From DASQDN01 sp963844855 (GTDB lineage Bacteria; Acidobacteriota; Terriglobia; Bryobacterales; Bryobacteraceae): DNA of 64,000 bases. Where the stretch lies: positions 682,001-746,000 of the forward strand of contig CAWJQP010000080.1 of NCBI GenBank assembly GCA_963844855.1, in the 5' to 3' direction. Shown here one piece after another: positions 19,553 through 29,797 of the stretch (its first letter is position 1; every line of letters begins with the position of its first letter). Made by a program: the position numbers and the translations under genes. The notes below the pieces were generated by a model. It made no database searches, was not told the DNA's origin, and saw only the letters and a program-made list of their open reading frames with translations.

Positions 19553-19586
19553 AAAAGGGCCGCGTCTATGAAACGCGGCCCTTCTT
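19553..19586 (+). terminator. Rho-independent terminator
   Basis: A perfect 9-bp GC-rich stem (GGGCCGCGT at 19557-19565 pairing with ACGCGGCCC at 19573-19581), a 7-nt loop, A-rich bases before and TTCTT after. It sits 8 bp past the stop of the OmpA-type gene and ends that transcript. An ATG inside its loop (19568) is in frame with the next gene but is unlikely to be used. Confidence 0.85.
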
Positions 19587-19621
19587 CGGATACGTCAATC
19601 TTTAAGGTTCAAACTAAATTA

Positions 19622-21022
19622 ATGCGCCTGCAGTTTCTTGCCGTCGCGATATTTTCGATTGCAGCGACATTGTACGCGGACGATAGCGGGTTAGGCGATG
19701 CTGCAGACCTGGCTCCGCTAACTCCGGCGTCTATCCTGCCTACGCTAAACCCTGCGATTACGCCGGTTTTGCCAGAGCTTCCACAACCTCCAAGAGCCGA
19801 GCCCAAAGTCAATTGGTCAGGTGTATTCATGCAGTCGCTGAGTTTTATGACTCTTCAGCATGGATTCCGTTATTGGACAGAGCATGGCACTCGCCACCCC
19901 GGCACCGGCGCCGCAAAAGGATATTTGAAGTCAGTAGGAAATCTTCATGGTTGGTCTGATGGTGATCCATTCCTTGTCAACTATGTAGGTCATCCGATGC
20001 AAGGCGCACTTTCGGGCTTTATATGGGCGCAGAATGACGGCAAATATCAACGGGTTGAGTTCGGCAAGAATCGCGAATACTGGAAAAGCAGGTTGCGCGC
20101 CGGAGCCTTTGCATGGGCTTACAGCACCCAGTTCGAAATCGGTCCGATAAGCGAGGCATCCATTGGCAATGTGCAACGTTATCTTCCGCAACAAGGTTTT
20201 GTCGACCACGTGGTAACGCCGACTGTCGGTTTGGCATGGATGATCGCGGAAGATGCTCTCGACAAATATTTCATCTCGTGGGTTGAAAAGAAAGTTAGCA
20301 ATCCAATCGTTCGTATCGCTGTGCGGGGTGGTTTGAATCCGTCTCGGACCATGGCAACCGTTTTCAGAGGTGAGCGTCCCTGGGTTCGCGAGACGAGATC
20401 CGACGTTTTCGTGCGCGAAGGCAGCTCCTTTGTTGAGAAGTCTTCATCTGATCGCACCGTCGGGACGAAAGCTAACGCCGCCGTCGCGCAGTTGGATGTC
20501 ACGGCTGTTGTGAATACGCAGTCTACAAATGGACGAGGATGCTCGGGTGGCGGAGGAGTCATAACGTATGCCCTTAACGACAACTGGCGACTTGTAGGCG
20601 ATGTGCGTGGCTGCCAGATGGGCGGATTTGCATCTAATACCAGTGGGGATTCCATATCCTACATGGCCGGAGTTCGCTGGCTTCCGTCAGTTTCAACGCG
20701 GTGGACACCCTATGTAGAGCTTCTTGTTGGGGGAGTCAAGGTGAATCAGGAAACAATTGACGTTGCCCGCAAAGAAGCGTTACTAGCCGAACAGAAAGAG
20801 CTCGACTACAAGACTCATCAGCTGTACCGACTTCGAAAGTCATCACACGGCATTTCCGTTTCCGCTGGAACAGGCGTTGACTGGAATGTGAATGGCGCAT
20901 TCGGAGTGCGCGTTGCGAGTTTGGCCTATGGACATTCGTGGTTACGGCCCATTGACGGGGCCGAATACCGCACAGCGCTGCAGTTCAGTTCCGGTGTTGT
21001 GCTTCGGTTCGGCACCTGGTGA
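19622..21022 (+). CDS. Outer-membrane protein of unknown function
   Basis: 466 residues from the ATG at 19622, where a signal peptide begins (MRLQFLAVAIFSIAATLYADD). The in-frame ATG at 19568 lies in the loop of a terminator hairpin and was rejected. A proline-rich stretch (residues 30-60) is followed by a conserved-looking block with LQHGFRYWTEHGTRHPG, NYVGHPMQGALSGFIW, EFEIGPISEAS-like QFEIGPISEASIGN and GFVDHVVTPTVGLAWMIAED. The C-terminal 170 residues alternate as beta-strands and end in FGTW, as expected for a barrel inserted by the Bam complex. The mixture of a histidine-rich N-terminal region and a small barrel occurs in Acidobacteria without assigned function. The preceding terminator suggests its own promoter. 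Confidence 0.7.
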   Translation: MRLQFLAVAIFSIAATLYADDSGLGDAADLAPLTPASILPTLNPAITPVLPELPQPPRAEPKVNWSGVFMQSLSFMTLQHGFRYWTEHGTRHPGTGAAKGYLKSVGNLHGWSDGDPFLVNYVGHPMQGALSGFIWAQNDGKYQRVEFGKNREYWKSRLRAGAFAWAYSTQFEIGPISEASIGNVQRYLPQQGFVDHVVTPTVGLAWMIAEDALDKYFISWVEKKVSNPIVRIAVRGGLNPSRTMATVFRGERPWVRETRSDVFVREGSSFVEKSSSDRTVGTKANAAVAQLDVTAVVNTQSTNGRGCSGGGGVITYALNDNWRLVGDVRGCQMGGFASNTSGDSISYMAGVRWLPSVSTRWTPYVELLVGGVKVNQETIDVARKEALLAEQKELDYKTHQLYRLRKSSHGISVSAGTGVDWNVNGAFGVRVASLAYGHSWLRPIDGAEYRTALQFSSGVVLRFGTW

Positions 21023-21177
21023 CATTTGCGCGGTGGACGGAGCAATGGTTTGAAGGACACTTAATGGCCAGTATGGCAACAATGAATATTTGGCTCATAT
21101 TGTAAACAACCCAAAATGGGGTCCGTTGCGTGTTTGGTACCGACTGACTCCGAACAAACGCTAGATAGGAGCTTGAG

Positions 21178-21632
21178 ATGAAGGTTATCCTGGATTGATC
21201 ATAGCACTGGTGATGATTGCTACAGACTCGACTGCTCAGATTCGCCGCGGCGGTGGCGGTGGCGGAGCCAAGGTCGAGGAGACAACCAATATCATCAACG
21301 AATGCGAACGCAAAACTAACAGTTTTAAGAAAACTCTCGACCACGCCCTGGGTCGTGACAACGTTCGCGCAGGCCAAGGTCGCGAGGATCAACTCAATGC
21401 CAACGCCAGCCGGCTAGAAAACCAATTCGACAAGATCGGTGATTCCTGGAACAAAGACCATGACATGAACAAAACGCGAGGGCACGTACAAGCAGCTCTG
21501 GTCTTAGGTAACGACATAAATAAAGCCATGCGCAATTGGAATATGGGAGGCGATGCCGAGTCCGAGTGGAACACGCTCAGAGCGGGGCTTAATCGTTTAG
21601 CCACAAATTTCGGCCTTCCGCATATTCGGTGA
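21178..21632 (+). CDS. Small secreted Gly-rich/helical protein (one-base deletion near start)
   Basis: A good ribosome-binding site (TAGGAG, 21166-21171) precedes the ATG at 21178, but that frame stops after six codons. Restoring one G to the GG at 21191-21192 joins it to the long frame as MKVILGLIIALVMIATDSTAQ, a normal signal peptide. The mature part starts with RRGGGGGGAK and then is helical, with repeated Asn-rich segments (RLENQFDKIGDSWNKDHDMNKTRG), about 151 residues in total. No family is recognised. If the sequence is correct as given, translation would have to start at the TTG 21195 with a weak AAGG upstream. Its position behind three envelope genes suggests an envelope or extracellular role. 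Confidence 0.55.
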
Positions 21633-21640
21633 TAGTTTGG

Positions 21641-23062
21641 CTAGGGTGTTGAAAAGTTTTTCGAGGCGTCATCCAGGACGAGAACCCAATCGCTACCGAA
21701 GCCTTCGGATGGAGATGTGAATTCACGAGCCTCTGCGCTCGGAAACGTCCCAATTTCCTGTGAGGTTCCCGTGCGGGGGTTGAACCAACTCGCGCGGATA
21801 CTTCCCGCGGAAATGCCTGCCAGGTTGACCGTGAACTTGCGGCCTTGCGCGGTGTAGACAAATGCATAGCCGTCGCCCCGCGTCGCGACGATGCGGTCAT
21901 TTCCTTCCAACTGGTTCGCGATTAATGATGGAGCAGGCACTCGCGAGAAGTACGGTCGTGATTCGATGAGCTTACGCAGGTGTTTGACTTGCGCTGCTCC
22001 CGGACGGTGGATCGCTTCGTACCAATAGAGTAATGGACCGTTGACCGGCTTGCGATTGGGAGCGTACATTTGCCACACGGAATGATTGCCATACGTGTGG
22101 CCCGAGCTTCCTGAAAATACGGACCAGTAGGCTCTTTGGCGAATATGCGCATCGAAAGAGTAGCCGAAATCGCGAGCGCGGAAAGCGAGCGGATGGTCTT
22201 CGTAGAGTGGTTCCCCATCGAGAACAGGTTTCGTAGGTTGACGCTCGTAATCCTTGGCAATTCTTTCCCACACAGCGACTTTTTCAGCGAGTCCGTGACC
22301 CGTTTGCTGCATATTGAAATCGAGCCAGGGATCTTCGTGAAACTGCGTGGATGAAGTTTCGCCTCCTCTTGGGTGAAAGCTCATCAGAACGCTGCTGTAA
22401 TCTTCCTTCCCTGACACCCCGATACTTATGCCCTTCGCCAAGGCGCGCCATGTGGCTTCAAAGCCAGTTGGCGTGCGGTCCCCACCGAGGATCCAGATGA
22501 TGGCCTTCTTTGCATAGCGCTTGCCGAGGAACTCGCCATACGTCTGGGCATTGGCGGCGGTGAGAATTGGCGCTTCTGAGCGACCACCGTTTACCCAGCG
22601 GCCCCATGTGGGGAGAAGAGCCACATAGAGCCCACGAGCGTTGGCTTGTTCGACGATGTAGTCGACGTGATCCCAGTAATCGTAGGCGGTCTTGTTGTTG
22701 GGATTCGTCCCCGGAGTAATCGCCGGCTGGGCGGGATTTCCATCGGTCAGCGGAAGATCGCCGTAGGCATTGGGATCGACGATGCCGTCGAGCTCCGCCA
22801 GCGCGACCGCTTGGATCGCAGTGTAGCCTTGGGATGCCCGAAGCGAAAGATAATCGGCAGCCTGCTTGCGGTCGAGGCGATGAAAGAGCTCCCATGCAGT
22901 GTCGGCGAGGTAGAAGAAGGGTTTACCATCCGCAGTTTGAAGGAATCGATGATTAGGCGAGACTGTGAGTTTCGGAAGAGGCCGTGTTTGCGCCGCAAGC
23001 GTGGCAGTGATTGCGAGTAGAATCGGAAGTCGCATAGGCGATGACCGGTGTCTTGGCTGCAT
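21641..23062 (-). CDS. GH140-like (DUF4038) glycoside hydrolase, apiosidase-like
   Basis: 473 residues with a signal peptide (PMRLPILLAITATLAAQ), then a (beta/alpha)8 barrel of the DUF4038 family: NHRFLQTADGKPFFYLADTAW, GYTAIQAVALAELDG, YDYWDHVDYIVEQANARG, IIWILGGDRTPTG (probable acid/base Asp), MSFHPRGG and KPVLDGEPLYED (probable nucleophile Glu). A C-terminal collagen-binding-like beta-sandwich (GDGYAFVYTAQGRKFTV, ASWFNPRTG) completes the family architecture. GH140 founding members release apiose from rhamnogalacturonan II; the substrate here is not proven. An alternative start is the ATG at 23035, exactly at the signal peptide. It follows the TonB transporter gene by 12 bp and has a homologue on the other arm of this locus (32775-34123). 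Confidence 0.85.
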   Translation of the reverse strand: MQPRHRSSPMRLPILLAITATLAAQTRPLPKLTVSPNHRFLQTADGKPFFYLADTAWELFHRLDRKQAADYLSLRASQGYTAIQAVALAELDGIVDPNAYGDLPLTDGNPAQPAITPGTNPNNKTAYDYWDHVDYIVEQANARGLYVALLPTWGRWVNGGRSEAPILTAANAQTYGEFLGKRYAKKAIIWILGGDRTPTGFEATWRALAKGISIGVSGKEDYSSVLMSFHPRGGETSSTQFHEDPWLDFNMQQTGHGLAEKVAVWERIAKDYERQPTKPVLDGEPLYEDHPLAFRARDFGYSFDAHIRQRAYWSVFSGSSGHTYGNHSVWQMYAPNRKPVNGPLLYWYEAIHRPGAAQVKHLRKLIESRPYFSRVPAPSLIANQLEGNDRIVATRGDGYAFVYTAQGRKFTVNLAGISAGSIRASWFNPRTGTSQEIGTFPSAEAREFTSPSEGFGSDWVLVLDDASKNFSTP

Positions 23063-23074
23063 CAGCCGTGCCGC

Positions 23075-26000
23075 TCAGAACTGAATGCGAAGTGATCCCT
23101 GCATTTGTCTCGGCGGCCGGGTTGCTGTGACCTGCCCGAAAGTAGCGTTGATCTGCTGGCCGGCGGGATTAAAGCGTGCCGTGGTATCGACGCTCATATA
23201 CTGTGTGTGGTTGAAAATGTTGTAAGCTTCCCAGCGAAATTGAAGCCGTGGAGCGTTCTCACCGCGCCCTAATGGGATGTTTTTGAAAAGCGTCATGTCC
23301 CAATTGTGAATGCCGGGAAGACGAAATGCCGTCTTGCCGATGTTGCCGTACTCGCCTCTCGTGGGACGGGCCACAAAATTCTGATCCACCCATTGAAGAC
23401 TGTTACGGTCCTTCACATAGGACACTGGCCCGGTAAGATTGACCCGAGTTCCGTCACCGCCTCCAGAGAAGTCGAAATTGTCGGATGTGGCGAGACCAAT
23501 GCCGGTTGGCGTTCCAGTGGCGATTGTCGTGATACCCGAGAACTGCCAGTTATCGAACACGGCGCGAACCACCGCATTGGGAGCTATCCGGCTGGCCCGG
23601 GGAAGGTCCCACATGTAATTGATGACCGCTACGTGGGTTTGATCGAAGGCGGCAAGCCCGTAGACCCACTTCGAATAGGGCTGATATATAGGCACTTGAC
23701 CGTTGTCGCCACTCGTGAAGTCCATTGCCTTCGACCATGTATACGATACTCCGAACTGAAAGGCAGATTGAAAACGCCGGTTCACAGAGGCCTGCAAGGC
23801 GTGATAGTTGGAAATCCCTGAATATTCCCTGTAGTTCAGGCTGGCGTGACCAGGATAAGGTCGGAAGAAGTTATCGCTGAGCGGCGTCGATGGATTGGCA
23901 GGGTCGGCATTCTGCGGGAGGAAACGCGCTCCGTACGGAACGGTGTTAATGTCGCGCTGCTGACTAAGATGTCGCGCCGAGTTTCCGACATAAGAAAGAT
24001 CGACCAGCGTTGAGCTGCCTATGTCGCGCTGTATGGCGAGCGTCCACGACTCCACTGTGGGAACTTTCTGGTCCCATTCGAAAGCAGTGATATTGCTCGG
24101 GAAGAGAACGCCTGTCGAATTGACGAACGTGTCCAATGTCCCGTAGAAGATTTGAGGCCGGAACTGGTTTGGAGGATTGCCGTTTGCAGCGCCGGAAATC
24201 AGGCCTGAGGACGGGATCATGTTCTTCGTGATCGCGTAGTGAGCCCGGAAGGCGGTTTTGTTGTCTCCAAAGACGTCCCATGAGAATCCGATGCGAGGGC
24301 CGAGTTGAATGGGCTGCTGGCGAGTGAAGCCATCGCGGTAACGCTCCTCTTTCGCAGTGACCATGCCGTTGGTAGGATCGCCGGTGTTCGGCACATAAGC
24401 TCCAATGAGAACAGCAGGCCCATAGGCGCCCGTTATCGGATTGAGAGAAGAACGCTGCCCGGCGGGGTTAAGCGCGGACTGATAGAGAGTAGGAGCTTTG
24501 GAGCTGTCGTAGCGGTCGAGGACAAAAGCAGCGGCGTCTCCTTCGGGAAAACGATATGGCGTCGCTCTGGAGAAGCGCAATCCGTAGTCCAGGGTGAAGC
24601 GACGACTGACCTTCCATTGGTCCTGCGCAAACCATTCGAACAGGTCCATGACATTACGAGCGGTTGTGCGGTTGCTGCCTTCTGAGTAAGTGCGAAAGAC
24701 GCCCAACGCAGCGTTCCCAAAAGCGTTGTTGGTGTTGAGCGGATTATTGGCGTCGGCATCGAACGCGAAACTGCCGCCGAACAGCGTGCGCGGTCCTTCA
24801 GAGGCAAAGTTTCTTTCGAAGTAGAAACCGAATTTCATCGTGTGGCCGCCGCGAGTGTACGACAAATTGTCGAGGAAGATGTAGCGCTCGTCACCTGCGT
24901 CAATCGGAAGACGATCGTCGTAAGTGACGTTAACCGCGTTGGGAATTCCTCCGAAGCTTGACTGCGGAATGATGTTGAGCGGATTGCCTTGGGGATAAAG
25001 TTGGCCCAGTCCGGCAAGACCCGTCTTATCTCGGAGCACGGGGTCAAAGTTGGTCGGGGAAGTCGCCGCGCCGATCTCGCCAAGAACTCGATAGCTGCCG
25101 TTGAACTCGTTCACCAGCGCAGGAGTGAAAACGCGGGTGTAGGAGGCCATGACCGAGTCTTCCGTGAAAAGGTAATGGTGGTAGAGCTGATTCCAGTTGG
25201 AGTTGAAAGCAGCCAAGCCCTCATAGCCTCGGCGATCGGCCCACCAAGTTCGTCCACGGAAAGCAATGCGGTCATTATCGGTCGGCGTGAAATCTACCTT
25301 GAGCATGTTCTGCTTCTTGGGATGCTCGGTGATTTCCTGAAAGACATAGTTGTAGTTGCCGCCCGAAACATTGTTGTCGAAGAAGTTGGGTTTTGGAAAC
25401 AGATTGAGGATCGCCTGTCCGTTGCGGTTTAGACGGGAAGGTGGAATGACCTGTCCCGGAAAGCAGCCGGCGGGATTCGTGGCTGTACAAGGTAGGTTGA
25501 GCGTAGGATCGCGGAGCAGGACCGGTTGGTTGTTGATGCGGCTCTGCGAATAGTCTCCGGCGCGTTCCAGATCGGTCGGCACCGTAACGGTGCGGGGAGT
25601 TCGAGGTTCAAAGATGCGCCAATCCTCGCGCGAGTAGAAAAAGAACAGCTTGTCGCGATTTTTATTGAAGACTTTAGGGATGAAAACCGGTCCGCCGATC
25701 GTGCCGCCAAATGTGTTGTACCTGTAGAGAGGATTCGGCTGCCCGCGCCGATTGTTGAAGAAGTCGTTGGCGTTGAACTGTTCGTGGCGTTTGAACCAGT
25801 AGGCGCTGCCGTGAAAGTCGCGTGTGCCGGATTTGGAAACGATGTTGACGAAACCGCCGGCATTCCTGCCGTATTCGGCTTGATAGTTATTTAGGAGCAC
25901 CTTAACCTCAGCGACCGCATCCATGCTGGTGGCGCCATTGAAGCGATCGACGAGGTCAGCGTCGGAACCCGTCTGACCATCGAGCGTGAAGGTATTCATG

Positions 26001-26575
26001 CGGTTCCGCGTACCGCTGATGTTCGGAGTGGCCGTACCGAACGTGTCGCCGAGAGCAGCATTGTCACTGGAGGCGCTGACACCGGGCATGACGCGAAGAA
26101 GCGCCACAATGTCGCGGCCCTTGGATTGAAGCTGCTCCATCTGACGCGTGGACAAAAGTTCAGAATTCTCCGCGCTGCTGGTTTGTATTTGGACGTTTTC
26201 GGCGCGAACCGAAATGGACTCGGATACGGAGCCAACCTTTAACTCGAGATCGCCCAAAGCGCGTCGTTCATTGGCAGTCACGACGATACCGGTACGCTCT
26301 GTGCTGGCGAAGCCGGGATTCTCGATCCTCAGCGAATAGGTGGCGGGAACGAGCGTCGTAAAGACGAAAGCGCCAGAGTCATTGGTTGTCGTTTGACGGG
26401 TATCACGCGTCCCCTCGTGACGAAGAGTGATGCGGGCTCCGACGACAACCTGGCCGGAAGTATCAACTACCGCGCCACTGATCTGCCCGGTTGTCGTTTG
26501 CGCGTGGAGCAGCCCGGCGCAGAAAATGACGGCAAAAACTGCAACCGAAAATACAAACCACTTTTTAGCTGACAT
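23075..26575 (-). CDS. TonB-dependent transporter, Oar-like with carboxypeptidase-regulatory domain
   Basis: 1166 residues. A signal peptide (FAVIFCAGLLHAQ) is followed by a CarboxypepD_reg-like domain at about residues 30-110 (GQISGAVVDTSGQVVVGARITL). A plug domain follows with IQTSSAENSELLSTRQMEQL and GVSASSDNA..NTFTLDGQTGSD. The 22-strand barrel begins after GGFVNIVSKSGTRDFHGSAYWF and ends with aromatic QGSLRIQF, the Bam recognition end. No SusD gene accompanies it, which is usual for acidobacterial Oar-type receptors. It is expected to import an oligosaccharide or related ligand across the outer membrane using TonB energy. It forms an operon with the glycosidase gene downstream. Ligand unknown. 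Confidence 0.92.
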   Translation of the reverse strand: MSAKKWFVFSVAVFAVIFCAGLLHAQTTTGQISGAVVDTSGQVVVGARITLRHEGTRDTRQTTTNDSGAFVFTTLVPATYSLRIENPGFASTERTGIVVTANERRALGDLELKVGSVSESISVRAENVQIQTSSAENSELLSTRQMEQLQSKGRDIVALLRVMPGVSASSDNAALGDTFGTATPNISGTRNRMNTFTLDGQTGSDADLVDRFNGATSMDAVAEVKVLLNNYQAEYGRNAGGFVNIVSKSGTRDFHGSAYWFKRHEQFNANDFFNNRRGQPNPLYRYNTFGGTIGGPVFIPKVFNKNRDKLFFFYSREDWRIFEPRTPRTVTVPTDLERAGDYSQSRINNQPVLLRDPTLNLPCTATNPAGCFPGQVIPPSRLNRNGQAILNLFPKPNFFDNNVSGGNYNYVFQEITEHPKKQNMLKVDFTPTDNDRIAFRGRTWWADRRGYEGLAAFNSNWNQLYHHYLFTEDSVMASYTRVFTPALVNEFNGSYRVLGEIGAATSPTNFDPVLRDKTGLAGLGQLYPQGNPLNIIPQSSFGGIPNAVNVTYDDRLPIDAGDERYIFLDNLSYTRGGHTMKFGFYFERNFASEGPRTLFGGSFAFDADANNPLNTNNAFGNAALGVFRTYSEGSNRTTARNVMDLFEWFAQDQWKVSRRFTLDYGLRFSRATPYRFPEGDAAAFVLDRYDSSKAPTLYQSALNPAGQRSSLNPITGAYGPAVLIGAYVPNTGDPTNGMVTAKEERYRDGFTRQQPIQLGPRIGFSWDVFGDNKTAFRAHYAITKNMIPSSGLISGAANGNPPNQFRPQIFYGTLDTFVNSTGVLFPSNITAFEWDQKVPTVESWTLAIQRDIGSSTLVDLSYVGNSARHLSQQRDINTVPYGARFLPQNADPANPSTPLSDNFFRPYPGHASLNYREYSGISNYHALQASVNRRFQSAFQFGVSYTWSKAMDFTSGDNGQVPIYQPYSKWVYGLAAFDQTHVAVINYMWDLPRASRIAPNAVVRAVFDNWQFSGITTIATGTPTGIGLATSDNFDFSGGGDGTRVNLTGPVSYVKDRNSLQWVDQNFVARPTRGEYGNIGKTAFRLPGIHNWDMTLFKNIPLGRGENAPRLQFRWEAYNIFNHTQYMSVDTTARFNPAGQQINATFGQVTATRPPRQMQGSLRIQF

Positions 26576-26671
26576 GACAACTCCCGTGCGGAATTATGTC
26601 ATTGAAGTGGCTCGCATGTCTAGAGCAGCTAATCGCTGTTTCCGAACGAATTTGGGCCCGTTAACAATTTA

Positions 26672-27538
26672 TCAAGTCGTTTTAATCTTTTGAAAAGCCT
26701 TGATCACAGCACTATTATCGGCTGCTCCGTAGCCCGCCTCTACCGCTTCCTCGAGCAATTGGCGATGAGCCTCTGACAGTGGTAATCGCGCATCGAATTG
26801 TTCACCGGAAGCCAATATCAGCAGCACGTCCTTCAAATGCTGCGATAGTCGAGCCTCTGGCTCAAACTCTTCGTTAAGCATGCGCTGGCCCTTCGTATCC
26901 ATTGCACGTGAATAAGCGGGGCTTGTTTTCAAGATCTCGAGCGCAATGTGGGGATCGATGCCAGAAGCTCGCGCGAACTCCAACCCTTCCGCCAATACGG
27001 CGCGATTCAAGCCGAGCACCAAATTCATCACAAGCTTCATGCGAGCGCCACTGCCCACCGGCCCGACATAGTGTGCAGTCTTGCAGCAGTGCGCCCATAA
27101 GTCTTCACATCGGGCGAAGCCATCCTTCGACCCGCCACATAGGAAGACTGCTTCGCCGATGCGTACTTGTCGGCTTGAGCCGCCGATCGTCGCATCCAAG
27201 TACTCGAAGCCTGCTTGTTTCAACATGGATCCGAACCGCATTGCATCGGCGGGAGCGCCTGTAGTTGTATCGATCACAATCGCGCCGCTCGACAACTTGG
27301 GGAGAATTTCTGCTAGCACCGCGCCTGCGATTTCCGAAGTCGGAAGGCTTAAAAGGATTCGCTTACAGTTTGAGGCGACATCACCTGCGCAACAAGCGGC
27401 CTCGCCGCCAATGCGCACTAGTTCTGTCATCTGCTCGGCGCGTTGATCGAACCCGATGATGGAGTAGTTGGCGGCGATCAAGCGCTCAGCCAATGCAGTA
27501 CCGACAAGGCCAACGCCGATGATTCCAACCCGATCCAT
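26672..27538 (-). CDS. Beta-hydroxyacid dehydrogenase (3-hydroxyisobutyrate dehydrogenase family)
   Basis: 288 residues. The N-terminal Rossmann fold starts at residue 3 with VGIIGVGLVGTALAERL, the GxGxxG NAD(P) motif of the family. The substrate motif corresponds to DATIGGSSRQVRIGEAVFL, and the catalytic lysine lies in GSGARMKLVMNLVLG near residue 170. The C-terminal helical dimerisation domain includes LSQHLKDVLLILASG. Such enzymes reversibly oxidise hydroxyacids or reduce sugar-derived tartronate semialdehyde. Its ATG directly follows the likely TGA stop of the IclR gene, so the regulator and dehydrogenase form a tight operon, pointing to a role in catabolising the sugar acid or sugar sensed by IclR (inference). 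Confidence 0.9.
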   Translation of the reverse strand: MDRVGIIGVGLVGTALAERLIAANYSIIGFDQRAEQMTELVRIGGEAACCAGDVASNCKRILLSLPTSEIAGAVLAEILPKLSSGAIVIDTTTGAPADAMRFGSMLKQAGFEYLDATIGGSSRQVRIGEAVFLCGGSKDGFARCEDLWAHCCKTAHYVGPVGSGARMKLVMNLVLGLNRAVLAEGLEFARASGIDPHIALEILKTSPAYSRAMDTKGQRMLNEEFEPEARLSQHLKDVLLILASGEQFDARLPLSEAHRQLLEEAVEAGYGAADNSAVIKAFQKIKTT

Positions 27539-28373
27539 TCAGGCCCCTTTCCTTCCTGCAATCAGGCCTGACGATCCCGATATCATCGACACCTTCGTCA
27601 GTTGCTGGGCGGCTTTCATCACTGCCGGGCGCCGTATGGTCGACAAACTCCTGTAGCGAACAAGCCATCCACGGAGCGGCTGCGCTGATCGCCGCCCACG
27701 AGCGCTGATCTGGATCGAAAATCGGGGCCGCAATCACGCGAACGCCGATGACTGTGTCCTGATCAGACAATGCGTATCCGAGGGTTCGGACCTTCTCGAG
27801 TCGCGACTCGATTTCGGGGATTGATATCGGAGTGTTCGGGGTCAACTTCACTCGCTCTTTTGCGTTGAGTATTTGCAGCCGCTCTTCGAGAGGTAGATAC
27901 GCCAGGATTGCGTGCCCAACGGCGGTACAGTACGCAGGAACTCTCGCGCCGATGCGTTGCGTTATACCCAATCTTCCAAGAGGCATTTGCAATCGCTCAA
28001 CATACACGAGCTCCGGACCATCCAGGACAGCAATACTCGCCGCCTCATTGATGGTTCCTACTAATGACCGCAAGATCGGCCGCGCGATGGCATGTAACTC
28101 CATTCGTCCAAAGGCATTGAAGCCAAGATCGAGCACCTTTAGTCCAAGTCGATATCTCTTGTGTTCGGCCGGATGCAAATAGCCAAGCATGACCAGAGTT
28201 TTAACGAGTCGAAAAGTTGTTCCCGGATCGAGCTCCGCGCGGGAAGCAATCTGCGAGAGGGTCAATTCCGGTTCCTGCGCATCGAAGACTTCAAGCACGC
28301 GAAATCCCTTGGCGAGGGACATCACCATGCTTTTAGAGGGGTCGACTGTTTTTTCGGAATCCGAAGTAACCAT
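27539..28373 (-). CDS. IclR-family transcriptional regulator (frame-disturbed tail)
   Basis: About 277 residues when one base is removed from the GGG at 27627-27629; uncorrected, the frame runs past the next gene's start to 27486 with a nonsense tail. A winged helix-turn-helix occupies about residues 17-85 (LAKGFRVLEVF, LSQIASRAELDPGTTFRLVKTL). The IclR effector domain follows, with YVERLQMPLG, GARVPAYCTAVGHAILAYL (the near-invariant CTAxGKA-type motif) and GVRVIAAPIFD. After correction the end reads FVDHTAPAVMKAAQQLTKV, as expected. The start is uncertain: ATGs at 28328 and 28322 are closer to the usual family start and would leave the palindrome at 28353 outside the coding region, in position for autoregulation. 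It probably controls the divergent Gfo/Idh operon. Confidence 0.88.
28353..28365. promoter_or_regulatory. 13-bp palindrome, candidate IclR operator (copy 1)
   Basis: TTCGGAATCCGAA, a perfect inverted repeat of TTCGGA around one base. It lies within the first codons of the annotated IclR frame, or just upstream if IclR starts at 28328. An identical copy is at 28474-28486. Confidence 0.6.
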
Positions 28374-28473
28374 CGAAAATCATGTTACTGCACAAGTCGG
28401 TTCTTGTACAGGCCTTGACTGCGATTCGCCACAGTGATAATGTTTTTCCAATTGTCAGATATCCGAAGTGAGT

Positions 28474-28486
28474 TTCGGAATCCGAA
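28474..28486. promoter_or_regulatory. 13-bp palindrome, candidate IclR operator (copy 2)
   Basis: Second exact copy of TTCGGAATCCGAA. It overlaps the start of the ribosome-binding site (GAAGGAG, 28484-28490) of the Gfo/Idh gene, and a half-site ATCCGAAG lies at 28461-28468. A bound repressor here would block transcription or translation initiation of the right-hand operon. Confidence 0.6.
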
Positions 28487-28495
28487 GGAGTCATC

Positions 28496-29764
<1,269 letters not shown>

Positions 29765-29797
29765 GGGCTTTCAGGGGAATCTTCAGGAGGGAAACAA

